This document shows positions 24,144 through 33,368 of a DNA stretch of 64,000 bases, one piece after another. The DNA comes from JBALVO01 sp036961445 (GTDB taxonomy: Bacteria; Pseudomonadota; Gammaproteobacteria; Pseudomonadales; Halieaceae): NCBI GenBank assembly GCA_036961445.1, contig JBALVO010000004.1, positions 23,400-87,399 of the forward strand. Direction: 5' to 3'. Within the stretch, counting starts at the first letter, position 1, and every line of letters starts with the position of its first letter. A model generated the notes under the pieces. That model was not told where the DNA came from. It worked only from the letters and a program-made list of their open reading frames with translations, and did no database searches. Both the position numbers and the translations under genes were made by a program.

Positions 24144-24917
24144 TTAATCCCAACTCGCGGTACCCGTATTCAATTCTGCTGTGCGCCCGCCGTCGACAAC
24201 GAGCTCCGCGCCGGTAATATAGGACGCTTCATCACTGGCCAGAAAAAGTATCGCATTGGCACACTCCATCGGATCGCCGATCCGACCCAGAGGCACCGAC
24301 TTTGCGGTCGCCGACTGAGAGGCCTCATCGGGCATCAGTCCCTGAACAGGAGGCGTCAAAAACACGCCGGGGATCACACTGTTAACCCGCACGTTTTTTT
24401 TGCTCCACTCGATCGCCGCACTGCGCGACAATGACAGCATGGCGGCTTTAGCCGCGCTATACCCGGCGGTACCCACAGACCCCAGCAGGCCACACACAGA
24501 AGCCACGTTGACGACAGATCCGGCGTTGGCCTTGAGCTGCGGGTAGGCCTCACGCATAACAAACATGGCGCCGTCCAGGGACACCAGAAAGTTCTGCCGC
24601 CAGGCTTTAGCATCGTGGCTGGCCAACATACCCGGCACCATTAATACCGCATTGTTTACCACAATATCCACCTTACCGTAGGCCTCCACCGTGTCGGCGA
24701 GCAACTGCTTGACCGCCGCCTCATCTACGATATCCACCGAGCGCGCCATGGCAGTACCGCCAGCGGCCTCTATTTCAGCCACCACCTCCTGCAACAAGTT
24801 TAGGCGACGAGCAGCAACCACCACACTGGCGCCTTCCTGAGCAAAGCGTTTCGCTGTGGCCGCGCCGATTCCCGCGCCCGCTCCGGTGATAATGGCCACC
24901 TTATTTTGCAATCTCAT
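24144..24917 (-). CDS. Short-chain dehydrogenase/reductase (SDR)
   Basis: The 257-residue enzyme has T-G-A-G-A-G-I-G at residues 11-18, N-N-A-V at about 88, active-site Ser in V-A-S-V-C-G, Y-S-A-A-K and the C-terminal V-V-D-G-G-R. It is the first gene of the three-gene unit SDR / NTF2-like / OYE. The gap to the next gene is three bases, which indicates translational coupling. The reaction (alcohol to ketone with NAD or NADP) follows from the family; the substrate does not. Confidence 0.9.
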   Translation of the reverse strand: MRLQNKVAIITGAGAGIGAATAKRFAQEGASVVVAARRLNLLQEVVAEIEAAGGTAMARSVDIVDEAAVKQLLADTVEAYGKVDIVVNNAVLMVPGMLASHDAKAWRQNFLVSLDGAMFVMREAYPQLKANAGSVVNVASVCGLLGSVGTAGYSAAKAAMLSLSRSAAIEWSKKNVRVNSVIPGVFLTPPVQGLMPDEASQSATAKSVPLGRIGDPMECANAILFLASDEASYITGAELVVDGGRTAELNTGTASWD

Positions 24918-25165
24918 AACTGTGTTTCCGTTATATCTGCGAATGTTGTCAGGTCAGAAGTTTAGGACGCGCTTTGAGTATTGCGCAACAGCGCCAGACC
25001 TCGATTTACACTACATTTGGCATCGGGGCATCGATTTCCTGACGGGGTATAGCTATTTGAGCGGGTAACGAACGAATCAGGTTTTGCAACCCATTACAAT
25101 CAGCTGTCATCTACCCTAGAGTAAACACCTTATCGGCATACGCACACTAACCAAGAGATTCCTAC

Positions 25166-26152
25166 ATGAGTAAACGCATTCCCATACCCATGCCATTCGG
25201 TTGGTTCCAGGTGGCATACTCGCATGAACTGGCTGCAGCGGACTCCATGCCACTGCGTTATTTTGACACTGACCTGGTGTTATTTCGCACGGAAAGTGGC
25301 GAGGCCAAGGTACTGGACGCCTATTGTCCACATATGGGCGCTCACCTGGGCTACGGTATTCGCGGTCAGGCCGGCGGCGGCTCCGCCGTGGTTGGTGACT
25401 CCATCGTATGCCCTTTTCACGGCTGGGCCTACAATGGCGAGGGACAGTGCACCGATGTGCCTTATGCCAACAACCTGCCACCAAAAGTTGCCCGCGGCGA
25501 ACAAGTTATACAACCCTGGCCGGTGCGGGAGCAGAATCAGGTGATTTTCGTTTGGTACCATCCCGATGGCCTGGAACCCCAATTCGAACCCGAACTTATC
25601 CCCGAGGCGGATCCCGCCAACGAGGACTGGGGAAGCTGCAAGATCTACCACTGGGATATCGGCACACACCTGCAGGAAATTGGCGAGAATGCCGTGGATC
25701 CTGCGCATTTTCTTTATGTCCACGGCACCCAGAATATTCCTACGCCGGAGGTCACAGAATTTGATGGTGTCTACCGCTCAGGCCGACTGGTAAGCAAAAT
25801 GGCCACTCCCAGAGGTGAAATTACCGGCATCATAGCGAACAATAGTACCGGCCCGGGTCAAGCGACCGTGCGTTTCAGCGGCATCTGTGAAACCGTATTG
25901 ATGGCCAACCTGACACCCGTCGATCAGGAGAACAGCAGAGCCTTCTACGCGTTCATACAAAAGAAGGTCGATGGACAGGAGCCCGTGGGCGGCGTGGCAG
26001 ATGCCATCGTAGCCGACATTCGCAAGCAAATGGGAGAAGACAGCATCATCTGGGCACACAAAAAGTACTTCGAAAAGCCCATGCTATGTGACAACGACGG
26101 GCCATTTGCCAAATTCCGCAAATGGTATAGCCAGTTTTACGTTGGCCATTAG
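25166..26152 (+). CDS. Rieske non-heme iron oxygenase, KshA-like
   Basis: The 328-residue protein has a Rieske [2Fe-2S] site at C54-P-H56 and C82-P-F-H85, and the mononuclear iron site N175-x-x-D178-x-x-H181-x-x-x-x-H186 (E-N-A-V-D-P-A-H-F-L-Y-V-H). Its length and the motif F-G-W-F near the N-terminus resemble the oxygenase subunit of 3-ketosteroid 9-alpha-hydroxylase and related single-component-type alpha subunits. No ferredoxin reductase gene is adjacent, so electrons must come from elsewhere. The 248 bases upstream hold its own promoter region and no other gene. Steroid ring hydroxylation is a reasonable hypothesis but not proven. Confidence 0.9.
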   Translation: MSKRIPIPMPFGWFQVAYSHELAAADSMPLRYFDTDLVLFRTESGEAKVLDAYCPHMGAHLGYGIRGQAGGGSAVVGDSIVCPFHGWAYNGEGQCTDVPYANNLPPKVARGEQVIQPWPVREQNQVIFVWYHPDGLEPQFEPELIPEADPANEDWGSCKIYHWDIGTHLQEIGENAVDPAHFLYVHGTQNIPTPEVTEFDGVYRSGRLVSKMATPRGEITGIIANNSTGPGQATVRFSGICETVLMANLTPVDQENSRAFYAFIQKKVDGQEPVGGVADAIVADIRKQMGEDSIIWAHKKYFEKPMLCDNDGPFAKFRKWYSQFYVGH

Positions 26153-26220
26153 CGACAGATAACCTGACCCTGTTTTTCACATTAACGCTCTCTCACCGGA
26201 GCGCAGCCAACGCACGGGTG

Positions 26221-27774
26221 TTAATTCACCTGTCGATCAAGGCCCTCCCAGAACGGCTTGCGCAATTCAGTTTTAAGTACCTTGCCCGCGCCGGACAGGG
26301 GCAAAGGCTGTTGCCGAAAGGTCACTCCCTTGGGTAGTTTGTAACCGGCGATAAGCGCTCGGCAGTGGGCAACCAGTTCCTGCTCACTAACTGACTTGTC
26401 GGCATGCAACACCACGATGGCGTGCACAGCCTCTCCCCATTCTTCATGCGGAACACCGATTACCGCCACATCCTGCACTGCGTCATGACTGATAACCGCG
26501 TTCTCCACCTCTGTGGTAAACACGTTTTCACCACCGGTGACGACCATATCCTTCACCCTGTCGACAATATACAGAAACCCATCGTCGTCAAAATAGCCCG
26601 CATCACCAGTGAGCACCCAACCATCCTGCATCGCTTTGGCCGTCTCTTCGGGTTTGTTCCAGTAGCCGATCATGGCATGCGGACCCCGTGCGGCAATTTC
26701 TCCGGAAACACCGTGCAGACAGTCGTTTCTCTCCTCATCCACAATACGAATATCGGTCACTGCGGTGGGCCGCCCGGCAGATTTTAGCCTGCCGCCACCA
26801 ATGCGATGGTCCGCCATGGACAAGGTAGTGGCGACCGGCGCCAGTTCAGTCTGGCCATAAGCCTGGACCAGGCCCACAGCAGGCCATAGCGCCATACACT
26901 GCTCCAGGGTCGCCGCCGGCATAGGCGAGGCACCGTAGACGATGGTCTTGACGCTGGAAAGATCTGCGCTAGCCGCATCAGGGTGATGCAGTAGCATTTT
27001 GACCATGGCAGGTACCAATAACACGTGGCTGATTTTCTCCTGCGCAAAGGTTCGCAGCACCTGTGCCGGATCAAAGGACTGTAAAACCACATTTTTACCG
27101 CCACACAGGGTTGCTCCCATGCCCCCGGCGAAGTCCGCCATATGAAACATCGGTGCAACATGCAGGTAAACACTGTCCCGGTTCATAATGAAATCAGGTA
27201 ACGCGCCCATAGCACTGGCCCAAATCGCGCGGTGAGACTGCATCACTCCTTTGGGAAATCCCGTGGTACCCCCGGTATAAAATATCCCCGCCATATCATC
27301 GCCACCGCGCGCTGATGGAGGTACCGGTTGTTGCTCCGCAATCAGCGCTTCGTAGGACAACGCCCACTCCGGACAGGCTCCATCCCCCATATATACCGCT
27401 ACCGCCAGTGCATCCAGTTCAGACAACAACTGGCCCGCCTGCTCAGCGAATGCGTCATCGAACAGCAGGACCCGAGTGCCGGAGTCTCCCACCGCGTATT
27501 GATTCTCCGGCAGCGCCCAACGCGTATTGAGCGGGACCAGGCAATAACCGGCCCAGGGGATGGCGAAAATGCTCTCGTAATAGCGATCGCTGTTCAAACT
27601 GAGAATGGCAACACGGTCGCCAGCATTGAGTCCGAAAGTCTGCAGCGCGGCGGCCAGGCAGGCAATCCGGCGTTGCACCTCACTCCAGCTATACTCTCGC
27701 CCCGCGCAACTGGTCGCAGCGCCAGTGGGATTGAGCCTGGCGGCCCGTTCGATCATACCCGGCAAGGAAATCAT
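26221..27774 (-). CDS. Acyl-CoA synthetase (AMP-forming ligase)
   Basis: The 517-residue protein has the ANL motifs: Y-T-G-G-T-T-G-F-P-K-G (P-loop, about residues 165-175), Y-G-Q-T-E near 301, G-W-V-L-T-G-D-A-G-Y near 389 and the C-terminal G-A-G-K-V-L-K-T-E-L-R-K with the catalytic Lys. It activates a carboxylic acid as adenylate and then as CoA thioester. Length and motif variants put it with medium- or long-chain fatty acid ligases. It converges with the Rieske oxygenase gene (68-base gap), so the two are not one operon. Confidence 0.93.
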   Translation of the reverse strand: MISLPGMIERAARLNPTGAATSCAGREYSWSEVQRRIACLAAALQTFGLNAGDRVAILSLNSDRYYESIFAIPWAGYCLVPLNTRWALPENQYAVGDSGTRVLLFDDAFAEQAGQLLSELDALAVAVYMGDGACPEWALSYEALIAEQQPVPPSARGGDDMAGIFYTGGTTGFPKGVMQSHRAIWASAMGALPDFIMNRDSVYLHVAPMFHMADFAGGMGATLCGGKNVVLQSFDPAQVLRTFAQEKISHVLLVPAMVKMLLHHPDAASADLSSVKTIVYGASPMPAATLEQCMALWPAVGLVQAYGQTELAPVATTLSMADHRIGGGRLKSAGRPTAVTDIRIVDEERNDCLHGVSGEIAARGPHAMIGYWNKPEETAKAMQDGWVLTGDAGYFDDDGFLYIVDRVKDMVVTGGENVFTTEVENAVISHDAVQDVAVIGVPHEEWGEAVHAIVVLHADKSVSEQELVAHCRALIAGYKLPKGVTFRQQPLPLSGAGKVLKTELRKPFWEGLDRQVN

Positions 27775-27868
27775 GCATTGTCTCCGTTGTTATTATGTAC
27801 CTATCAAGGCGAAGAGGGTGAGTATAGCGAAACAGTGCCATTTGACCAGCTAGCGCAAACTTACCGGA

Positions 27869-29593
27869 CTAAAAAGGAAATAAAAGAGGGATAAGGAAAA
27901 TTACCGCAGCAGAATATACCAGCGATAATGGCAGTCCAGCGCGCAGGTAATCGCGCAACTCGTAGCCGCCCAGGTTCTGCACCATCAGGTTAGTCGTGTA
28001 ACCATAGGGCGTGAGGAAACTGGCACTGGCACCATAGGCAACCGCCATGACAAAGGGCATATGGCTCAGACCGTAACTTTCTGCCAGGCCGAAAGCAATG
28101 GGAAAACTCAGCGCGGCGGCGGCATTGTTGGTCATTAATTCAGTCAGCACCAGGGTGCCCAGATAGATGCCTATAATAGCCGCGTAGGGACCCAACGACG
28201 CAAGGTTGTCATGCAGTGTATTGGCCAGAATAGTGACCACTCCGGTATTGTTCAGGGCCTGAGACAGCGTCAGGGCAGAAGCAATGATCAACCACAATTC
28301 AAACGGGAAACGGCGGCGCAACTCTGAGCGTTTGACCAGTCCCAGCCATAACATCGCAACCAGCAAAAAAGCCAACCCCTTGATAAGGGGTAAAATATTC
28401 AACGCTGCCAGAGCGATAACCACCAGCAATGTGCCGGTGACAAAATAGTTCTGGAACGATGTGGTTTTGATGTCGCCCACCGAGTCATTTATGACAACAA
28501 AATTCTTGTCCAGATTCTTGCGCTCGTTAAAGTCTGGCCCCACTGCCAACATCATATTGTCGCCAGCCTGGATAGTGATGTTGCCGAGTTTGCCCGACAG
28601 GCGCTTGCCACCACGACGCATGCCTACAACGGCGGCATCAAACACCGAGCGAAAGCCACTGTCCTTAATTGTCTTGCCTTCAATCGAGGCATTGGGCATG
28701 ACGATGACTTCCATCATATTCTTGCGCAGCAGGCCCTCCTCCACCGCAAATAAACTCAGACCATCAAACGCTTCCAGCGCCGCAATCTGTTTGATGTCAC
28801 CGGAAAAAATCAGCTTATCACCGGCTTCGATATACTCCTGGGGCGACACCGGTGTAATCAGGTGCGGACCGCGCACGATCTCCACCAGAAACAGGTCTTC
28901 CAGGTCACGCAGTTGGTTCTGGAGTATGCTTTTACCGATAAGATCCGAGTGCTCGCTGACCTCCACCTCAATCACGTATTCATTAATGTCCATAAGCTCG
29001 GTAGAGCCCTGTGGTAACAGCCGCGAACTTGCAAGGATGACCAGCAACCCCAACACAGTCACCGAAGCGCCCACCAGGAAAAAATCAAAGAAGGCCAGCC
29101 CCTGACCGGTGGCATCTTCCAGAAAACTGCTAACAATCAGGTTGGTCGAAGTGCCAATCAGGGTCATCGTGCCACCCAGGATAGCCGCGTAGGACAAGGG
29201 TATAAGCAATTTGGCGGCCGGATGATGGCGATTGCTATGCACCGTGTGCGCCAGGGTTGCCACCACGGCTGTATTGTTGACGAAAGCAGAAAAGAACGCC
29301 GTTACCGCACCCACCCGCAGCACGCTGGCGGCATAACTGGGAGTGATCAGCTTGCCCGACAAACGCGTCAGCCATGAGAGTTTTTCCAGACCTATGGAAA
29401 CCAGCAATAACAAAATGAGCGTGATAACACCGGTATTGGAGGCTTTGCCCAGCACCTCAGCGCTATCGACCAGGCCAAAGAAATAAGCGAGTAACATAGC
29501 ACCGACAAAGATCAGCACTGCCGGCCATTTGGTGAAAACCAGACTGACCAGCAGCGCAGCAAATAAACCGGCGATGAGTAACTGATCAATCAT
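27869..29593 (-). CDS. SLC13-type permease with two TrkA-C (RCK_C) domains
   Basis: The start at 29593 is chosen because M-I-D-Q-L-L-I-A-G-L-F opens directly into the first helix, while the longer frame adds 22 polar residues. The 574-residue protein has about 11-12 helices in two blocks (about 5-180 and 385-574), each with the N-N-T-A or N-N-A-A motif of the divalent-anion:Na+ symporter superfamily (F-V-N-N-T-A-V-V-A and M-T-N-N-A-A-A-A-L). Two RCK_C regulatory domains fill the cytoplasmic middle (about 205-370). Members move sulfate, dicarboxylates or other anions. The substrate is not known. Confidence 0.9.
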   Translation of the reverse strand: MIDQLLIAGLFAALLVSLVFTKWPAVLIFVGAMLLAYFFGLVDSAEVLGKASNTGVITLILLLLVSIGLEKLSWLTRLSGKLITPSYAASVLRVGAVTAFFSAFVNNTAVVATLAHTVHSNRHHPAAKLLIPLSYAAILGGTMTLIGTSTNLIVSSFLEDATGQGLAFFDFFLVGASVTVLGLLVILASSRLLPQGSTELMDINEYVIEVEVSEHSDLIGKSILQNQLRDLEDLFLVEIVRGPHLITPVSPQEYIEAGDKLIFSGDIKQIAALEAFDGLSLFAVEEGLLRKNMMEVIVMPNASIEGKTIKDSGFRSVFDAAVVGMRRGGKRLSGKLGNITIQAGDNMMLAVGPDFNERKNLDKNFVVINDSVGDIKTTSFQNYFVTGTLLVVIALAALNILPLIKGLAFLLVAMLWLGLVKRSELRRRFPFELWLIIASALTLSQALNNTGVVTILANTLHDNLASLGPYAAIIGIYLGTLVLTELMTNNAAAALSFPIAFGLAESYGLSHMPFVMAVAYGASASFLTPYGYTTNLMVQNLGGYELRDYLRAGLPLSLVYSAAVIFLIPLLFPF

Positions 29594-29749
29594 TGAGCGA
29601 TTCCAAATTCCCGCATTGCAAAAGCTAGAAGGATACGCGTTCGCGAGGTAAAGAGACAACTATTGCCGCACAGGGCGATTAAATCAGCTAAACTCCTTGC
29701 CACTCGCTGGTTGGCCCGCTTACCCATTTAACGCCGGATACCCTTTTGT

Positions 29750-30391
29750 ATGAAAAGAATTCTGCCTATTGTCATCGCTGTTGTTGTGATAACAGGCGTG
29801 CTCATTTTCATTTTTCGTGCACCGCTGAAACAGACCGCTTACGCCAAGCTTACGGAAAATATGTTTGTACCGGCGGACACCGATGCCTTCGATCCTGGCC
29901 CAGCGTTGGGCTCGCAATTTCCAGGATTGCGCGCAATGTACCAGGGTCAGCAAGTATCGCTTATCGACGCTTTCGCGGGGGACAATGGTACGGTCTTGAT
30001 CGCCAGTCGATCGCTGGACTGGTGCCCTTACTGCATGCGCCAGATGATCCAGCTGCAGGAACATAAGGCGGGGTTTGATGCCGCAGGAATTGGCATGGTG
30101 GCCATCACCTACGACAGCCCGGCACTGCAGCAGGTCTTTATCGAAAAGTTTGGTATCACTATACCCGTGGTGTCTGACATGAATGCACTGAGCTTCAAAA
30201 CCCTGGGAATTCTCAATCAGCAGTACCAGCCAGGGGATTCCCAGTATGGCATCCCTCATCCGGGTATGATCGTCGTTGATACCAAAGGATTGGTGGTCGG
30301 CAAACTTTTTCTGCAAGCGTACAGTTCTCGCGTGGATTCAGCAGCCGCGCTGACTTTCGCCAGAGCAGCCCTGGGACTGGATGCCGGATAA
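29750..30391 (+). CDS. Membrane-anchored AhpC/TSA-like redoxin
   Basis: The 213-residue protein has an N-terminal membrane anchor (residues 5-22), then a thioredoxin fold with the dithiol motif W91-C92-P-Y-C95. The motif P-H-P-G-M-I-V-V-D near residue 165 is the usual position of the cis-proline loop. The active site is predicted to face the periplasm. The family reduces peroxides or disulfides. The CPYC dithiol is the glutaredoxin-type motif, which suggests disulfide exchange over a one-Cys peroxidase mechanism. It is divergent from the SLC13 gene and converges with the DUF3604 gene. Confidence 0.85.
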   Translation: MKRILPIVIAVVVITGVLIFIFRAPLKQTAYAKLTENMFVPADTDAFDPGPALGSQFPGLRAMYQGQQVSLIDAFAGDNGTVLIASRSLDWCPYCMRQMIQLQEHKAGFDAAGIGMVAITYDSPALQQVFIEKFGITIPVVSDMNALSFKTLGILNQQYQPGDSQYGIPHPGMIVVDTKGLVVGKLFLQAYSSRVDSAAALTFARAALGLDAG

Positions 30392-30460
30392 GAACAAATA
30401 CGGGACTCTCAGCAACGGCATTTGCGGGCCGGCAAGTCGTTATGCATGGACTGACGCGAC

Positions 30461-32413
30461 CTAGCTGGCCGGCGTGTACCAGATAGGCGAGGACCAGGCA
30501 CGCTCCTGCACCACCGGGCGATGCTCTGTTGCACAACAACCCTCCAGACCATTGCCTATCGTGTCAGGTCTACTGCAATCGACGCCCTTGGCGTTGCAAA
30601 TACGCTGACTCCAGCGACAGGTCGGGTTTTCGACTACCCGCGAGTAATAGTAGGCTTGCTCACCTGCGTTGAATTTTTCATCAGTCCATACGGTACATAA
30701 CTGTGCAAACCCGGTACCGCGGGCTTCACAACTGCGCGTATCGACCGAGGCCCCGTTAAACCTGTCACCGGCCACATCGATCACCTCTTCGCGTTGCTGC
30801 CCGCTTTCTGTGATCCAGCCTTTGATGATCTGCAGCCGCTGCAGCGGTGTGCCTGGTTCACCTTCAGCCCCTGCATCCTGACTGGCCGCAATCAGGAAGG
30901 TTGGTTTATCGCCTGGACCCGCAGGCAGCTGACCGCCCATTGGCACGCCACCGGCATAAGCCCGGGCAACCCGGTCACGGCTAAAGCACAGTTCCTGGGG
31001 GTAGTCCCAACCGCCAAAAAAGCGACTGATAATTCGTGGACCGCTGGTGCCATAAGCCTCCTTACGCCGCATGGCATCAAACAGCGCATCGCGGGTGTTT
31101 TCCTGCGCCCACAACACCGCCAGGCCACCCGGGTTGTACTCCAGTTTGTCGGGTAAGCCGGGTGGCACTCTATCCCCCGCCGGAACCCCGGCACCACCAT
31201 GACCCAAAAAGCGGTCCTCCTCCACCGCCCCCGGTGTACCCAGGTGGGTGTCGGTGCTGGCAATAATGCCGAACTGATAGGGGTTTACACCGAGGTTCTG
31301 CTCCAGGGCCATACCCTGGAGTAATACCGTTCGAACGAAGCCTGTATCTGGTTTGGGTGGCACATCAAAGCCGACCAACTTATAACCAACAATATTGTCT
31401 ACCGGTTGCTGCTCGAAAACGCACAATTCATCCGTGGTCACGCCCGCTTGGTAATAGCACTCGGAAGCCCCCTTATGCTGCATGATTTCGGTAAGGGGTT
31501 CGAAGCGTTGACGCAGTTGAGCGTAGTCCCGGGTCATGGCTGCACCGGATTCAAGCTCACCACTGAACATATAACCGGCGCTAAGGTTCGAGTTGTGGGG
31601 AATCACCAGCGAGTCACAGGCTCCGTCGGCCTGATTACACTCAATATCCAGGCTTTGCCACAATTTCACAGCGGCCGAAGCGTCGATAAAACTGGCCGGC
31701 AGCGCAGGAACTTCAGCATTGCGGAATACCACATTACGATGCAGGTTCCCGCCGGACTCCGCCTGCATGCCAGTCCACTCATAACCCACAAATGCCGTGA
31801 ATTCACAGTCGCTGCTACGGTCATAGTGTTGTTGGGCCGCACGCTGCATAGCTTCCCAGGGCTGCAATGCGACCTGCCGACAACGCTCTCCGTCTGCGCC
31901 GCACATGCCCATATGGGCGGCCTCCATAGTCGCCATATAATTAAGTAGGAAATACGCACCGCGCGGCCACTGCCGATAAAGCATGCACTGCCAGGACTTG
32001 TAGCCCTCAATAGCGGGTGTATTGCACATTTGCACTTCACCAATGAGCTCTGCATGATCAGAGACCATGGCAAAATCCAGCGGCCTGCGCAGCTGCAGGG
32101 AGCGCACACCCTTACCGCTCTTGGTCCAGGGTTGGATATCGATTTTCTCGCCCCTGGCGAAGCGATAAGCCTGCTCAGGTGTGGTGCGGGTACCCTGCGT
32201 GCTGGCATCAAGGGAATAGCGTGTATGCACGTGCAGGTCGCCAAAGAAAGGCTGCATCAACGGATCACTCGATGCGCAAGGCTGGCGCACTTCCGAGTAT
32301 TGGCGATGAGTCCCGCCATCAGTCGCCGATGCAATAGTGGACAGCAGCCAAATCGCCGTTAGCGCCAGTAAAAAACGCACCACGTTTACGCTAGCGCAGT
32401 TGAAGGTTTTCAC
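30461..32413 (-). CDS. DUF3604 protein, secreted, PHP-like metal hydrolase candidate
   Basis: This 650-residue protein has a signal peptide (residues 9-29, ending I-A-S-A-T). It carries F-F-G-D-L-H-V-H-T-R-Y-S-L-D-A near 56-70 and D-F-A-M-V-S-D-H-A-E-L-I-G near 111, the metal-binding motifs of PHP-type phosphoesterases. Further DUF3604 marks are I-P-H-N-S-N-L-S, A-S-T-D-T-H-L-G-T-P-G, R-K-E-A-Y-G-T-S-G-P-R-I and F-F-G-G-W. The family is common in marine gammaproteobacteria and has no established function. Export suggests that it acts in the periplasm. It is followed by a converging redoxin gene. Confidence 0.92.
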   Translation of the reverse strand: MKTFNCASVNVVRFLLALTAIWLLSTIASATDGGTHRQYSEVRQPCASSDPLMQPFFGDLHVHTRYSLDASTQGTRTTPEQAYRFARGEKIDIQPWTKSGKGVRSLQLRRPLDFAMVSDHAELIGEVQMCNTPAIEGYKSWQCMLYRQWPRGAYFLLNYMATMEAAHMGMCGADGERCRQVALQPWEAMQRAAQQHYDRSSDCEFTAFVGYEWTGMQAESGGNLHRNVVFRNAEVPALPASFIDASAAVKLWQSLDIECNQADGACDSLVIPHNSNLSAGYMFSGELESGAAMTRDYAQLRQRFEPLTEIMQHKGASECYYQAGVTTDELCVFEQQPVDNIVGYKLVGFDVPPKPDTGFVRTVLLQGMALEQNLGVNPYQFGIIASTDTHLGTPGAVEEDRFLGHGGAGVPAGDRVPPGLPDKLEYNPGGLAVLWAQENTRDALFDAMRRKEAYGTSGPRIISRFFGGWDYPQELCFSRDRVARAYAGGVPMGGQLPAGPGDKPTFLIAASQDAGAEGEPGTPLQRLQIIKGWITESGQQREEVIDVAGDRFNGASVDTRSCEARGTGFAQLCTVWTDEKFNAGEQAYYYSRVVENPTCRWSQRICNAKGVDCSRPDTIGNGLEGCCATEHRPVVQERAWSSPIWYTPAS

Positions 32414-32543
32414 TACTCACTACCAATTGATGGCGTCGAAACAGTGACATGGGTATCCCTTGTACAGATTGTATTGGTGCGGCCGCGAAAGCCCGGACCG
32501 ATATAGTAAGACACGTGCTGCAAAAATTCACATCAGAACGAGC

Positions 32544-32579
32544 AAAAAAAAACCCGCACTGTAACCAGTGCGGGTTTTT
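32544..32579 (-). terminator. Rho-independent terminator of the cold-shock gene
   Basis: ACCCGCACTG and its exact reverse complement form a 10-bp stem around TAAC. On the minus strand the stem is followed by nine T residues, and the plus strand also has five T, so it can act in both directions. It lies 14 bases after the cold-shock gene stop. Confidence 0.95.
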
Positions 32580-32593
32580 ATGAGATGTGGCCT

Positions 32594-32800
32594 TTAAACG
32601 GCTACAATATTCTCAGCCTGTGGGCCTTTCTGGCCTTGAGTTACAGTGAACTCAACTTTTTGGCCTTCGGCCAGAGTCTTGAAGCCTGATCCTGAGATAG
32701 CACTAAAATGTGCAAAAACGTCAGGGCCGGATTCTTGCTCAATAAAGCCGAAGCCTTTAGTTTCATTGAACCACTTAACAGTTCCAGTTACGGTAGACAT
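32594..32800 (-). CDS. Cold-shock protein (CspA family)
   Basis: The 68-residue protein has both RNA-binding motifs of the cold-shock domain: K-G-F-G-F-I (RNP1, residues 15-20) and V-F-A-H-F (RNP2, 28-32), and ends Q-A-E-N-I-V-A-V. The family melts RNA secondary structure and acts as an RNA chaperone and antiterminator. A sigma-70 promoter at 32957-32984 gives a leader of about 150 bases, and a strong terminator follows. The long leader is like that of cold-inducible csp genes, where it confers cold-dependent translation. Whether this copy is cold-induced is not shown by sequence alone. Confidence 0.97.
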   Translation of the reverse strand: MSTVTGTVKWFNETKGFGFIEQESGPDVFAHFSAISGSGFKTLAEGQKVEFTVTQGQKGPQAENIVAV

Positions 32801-32834
32801 AGATATTTCCTATACTTTTTCAAAGGTAATTAAA

Positions 32835-32850
32835 GCCTTCTTATGAAGGC
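32835..32850 (-). repeat. Hairpin in the cold-shock gene leader
   Basis: GCCTTC and GAAGGC arms (6 bp) flank a four-base loop, 35 bases before the start codon. It sits just upstream of the ribosome-binding region, where temperature-dependent folding could matter. No cold-box consensus was confirmed. Confidence 0.5.
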
Positions 32851-32956
32851 AGATTTGGCTTGAAGTGTTGCAATTACTTATGAAAAACAAGGCGAGGTAC
32901 TAACAACGTGACTTCGAAACGGTATACATAAGAAGGTGTACTTACAAGCAGAGTGC

Positions 32957-32984
32957 AGTATATAGGGCTTGACACAGGTGTCAA
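32957..32984 (-). promoter_or_regulatory. Sigma-70 promoter of the cold-shock gene
   Basis: On the minus strand TTGACA (32984-32979) and TATACT (32962-32957) are spaced by 16 bases. The -35 element is one half of a perfect palindrome (TTGACAC-AG-GTGTCAA on the plus strand, 32969-32984), so a repressor could cover it. A start near 32950 gives a leader of about 150 bases. Confidence 0.75.
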
Positions 32985-33069
32985 CGCCATATTAGGTCAT
33001 TTTCGGCGCACTAAAAAGCACAAAACCAGGCAGTATCATGCCGGGTAATGCGCTGGTGACCTGGGACTA

Positions 33070-33270
33070 TTAACTCGCTGCAGTCTTGTTGCCAAGCTTT
33101 ATTTGCTTGCTTGCCACCAGGCTGGGCTGACCACTAATACCTGATTGAATGACATCAATCTTGTTACCGCCCTTCAGGAAAAGCTTGGTTTGTTCTTCTA
33201 TTGACTGTGATGTTTCTACTGCGGCTGGTTGTTTCTTTTTGGCTGCTGCTCTGGTCGGCTTGCGCGGCAT
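33070..33270 (-). CDS. Small basic conserved-hypothetical protein
   Basis: This 66-residue protein begins with a basic, disordered-looking tail (M-P-R-K-P-T-R-A-A-A-K-K-K-Q). It continues with S-I-E-E-Q-T-K-L-F-L-K-G-G-N-K-I-D-V-I-Q-S-G-I-S-G and ends G-N-K-T-A-A-S. I recall similar short proteins of unknown function in other gammaproteobacteria, with the same S-I-E-E-Q-T and S-G-I/V-S-G-Q core, but cannot confirm it here. A basic tail with a short folded core fits a nucleic-acid or RNA-polymerase-associated role, which is only a guess. It stands alone between the cold-shock gene and an AraC gene. Confidence 0.75.
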   Translation of the reverse strand: MPRKPTRAAAKKKQPAAVETSQSIEEQTKLFLKGGNKIDVIQSGISGQPSLVASKQIKLGNKTAAS

Positions 33271-33368
33271 AACTGAACCTTATCTCTTGAAAATAGCGCC
33301 AAATTGTACACTAAAGCGCGCGGAAATGTTGGAATAATTCCATTCACCCCGGACGTATAGGCGCTGAC

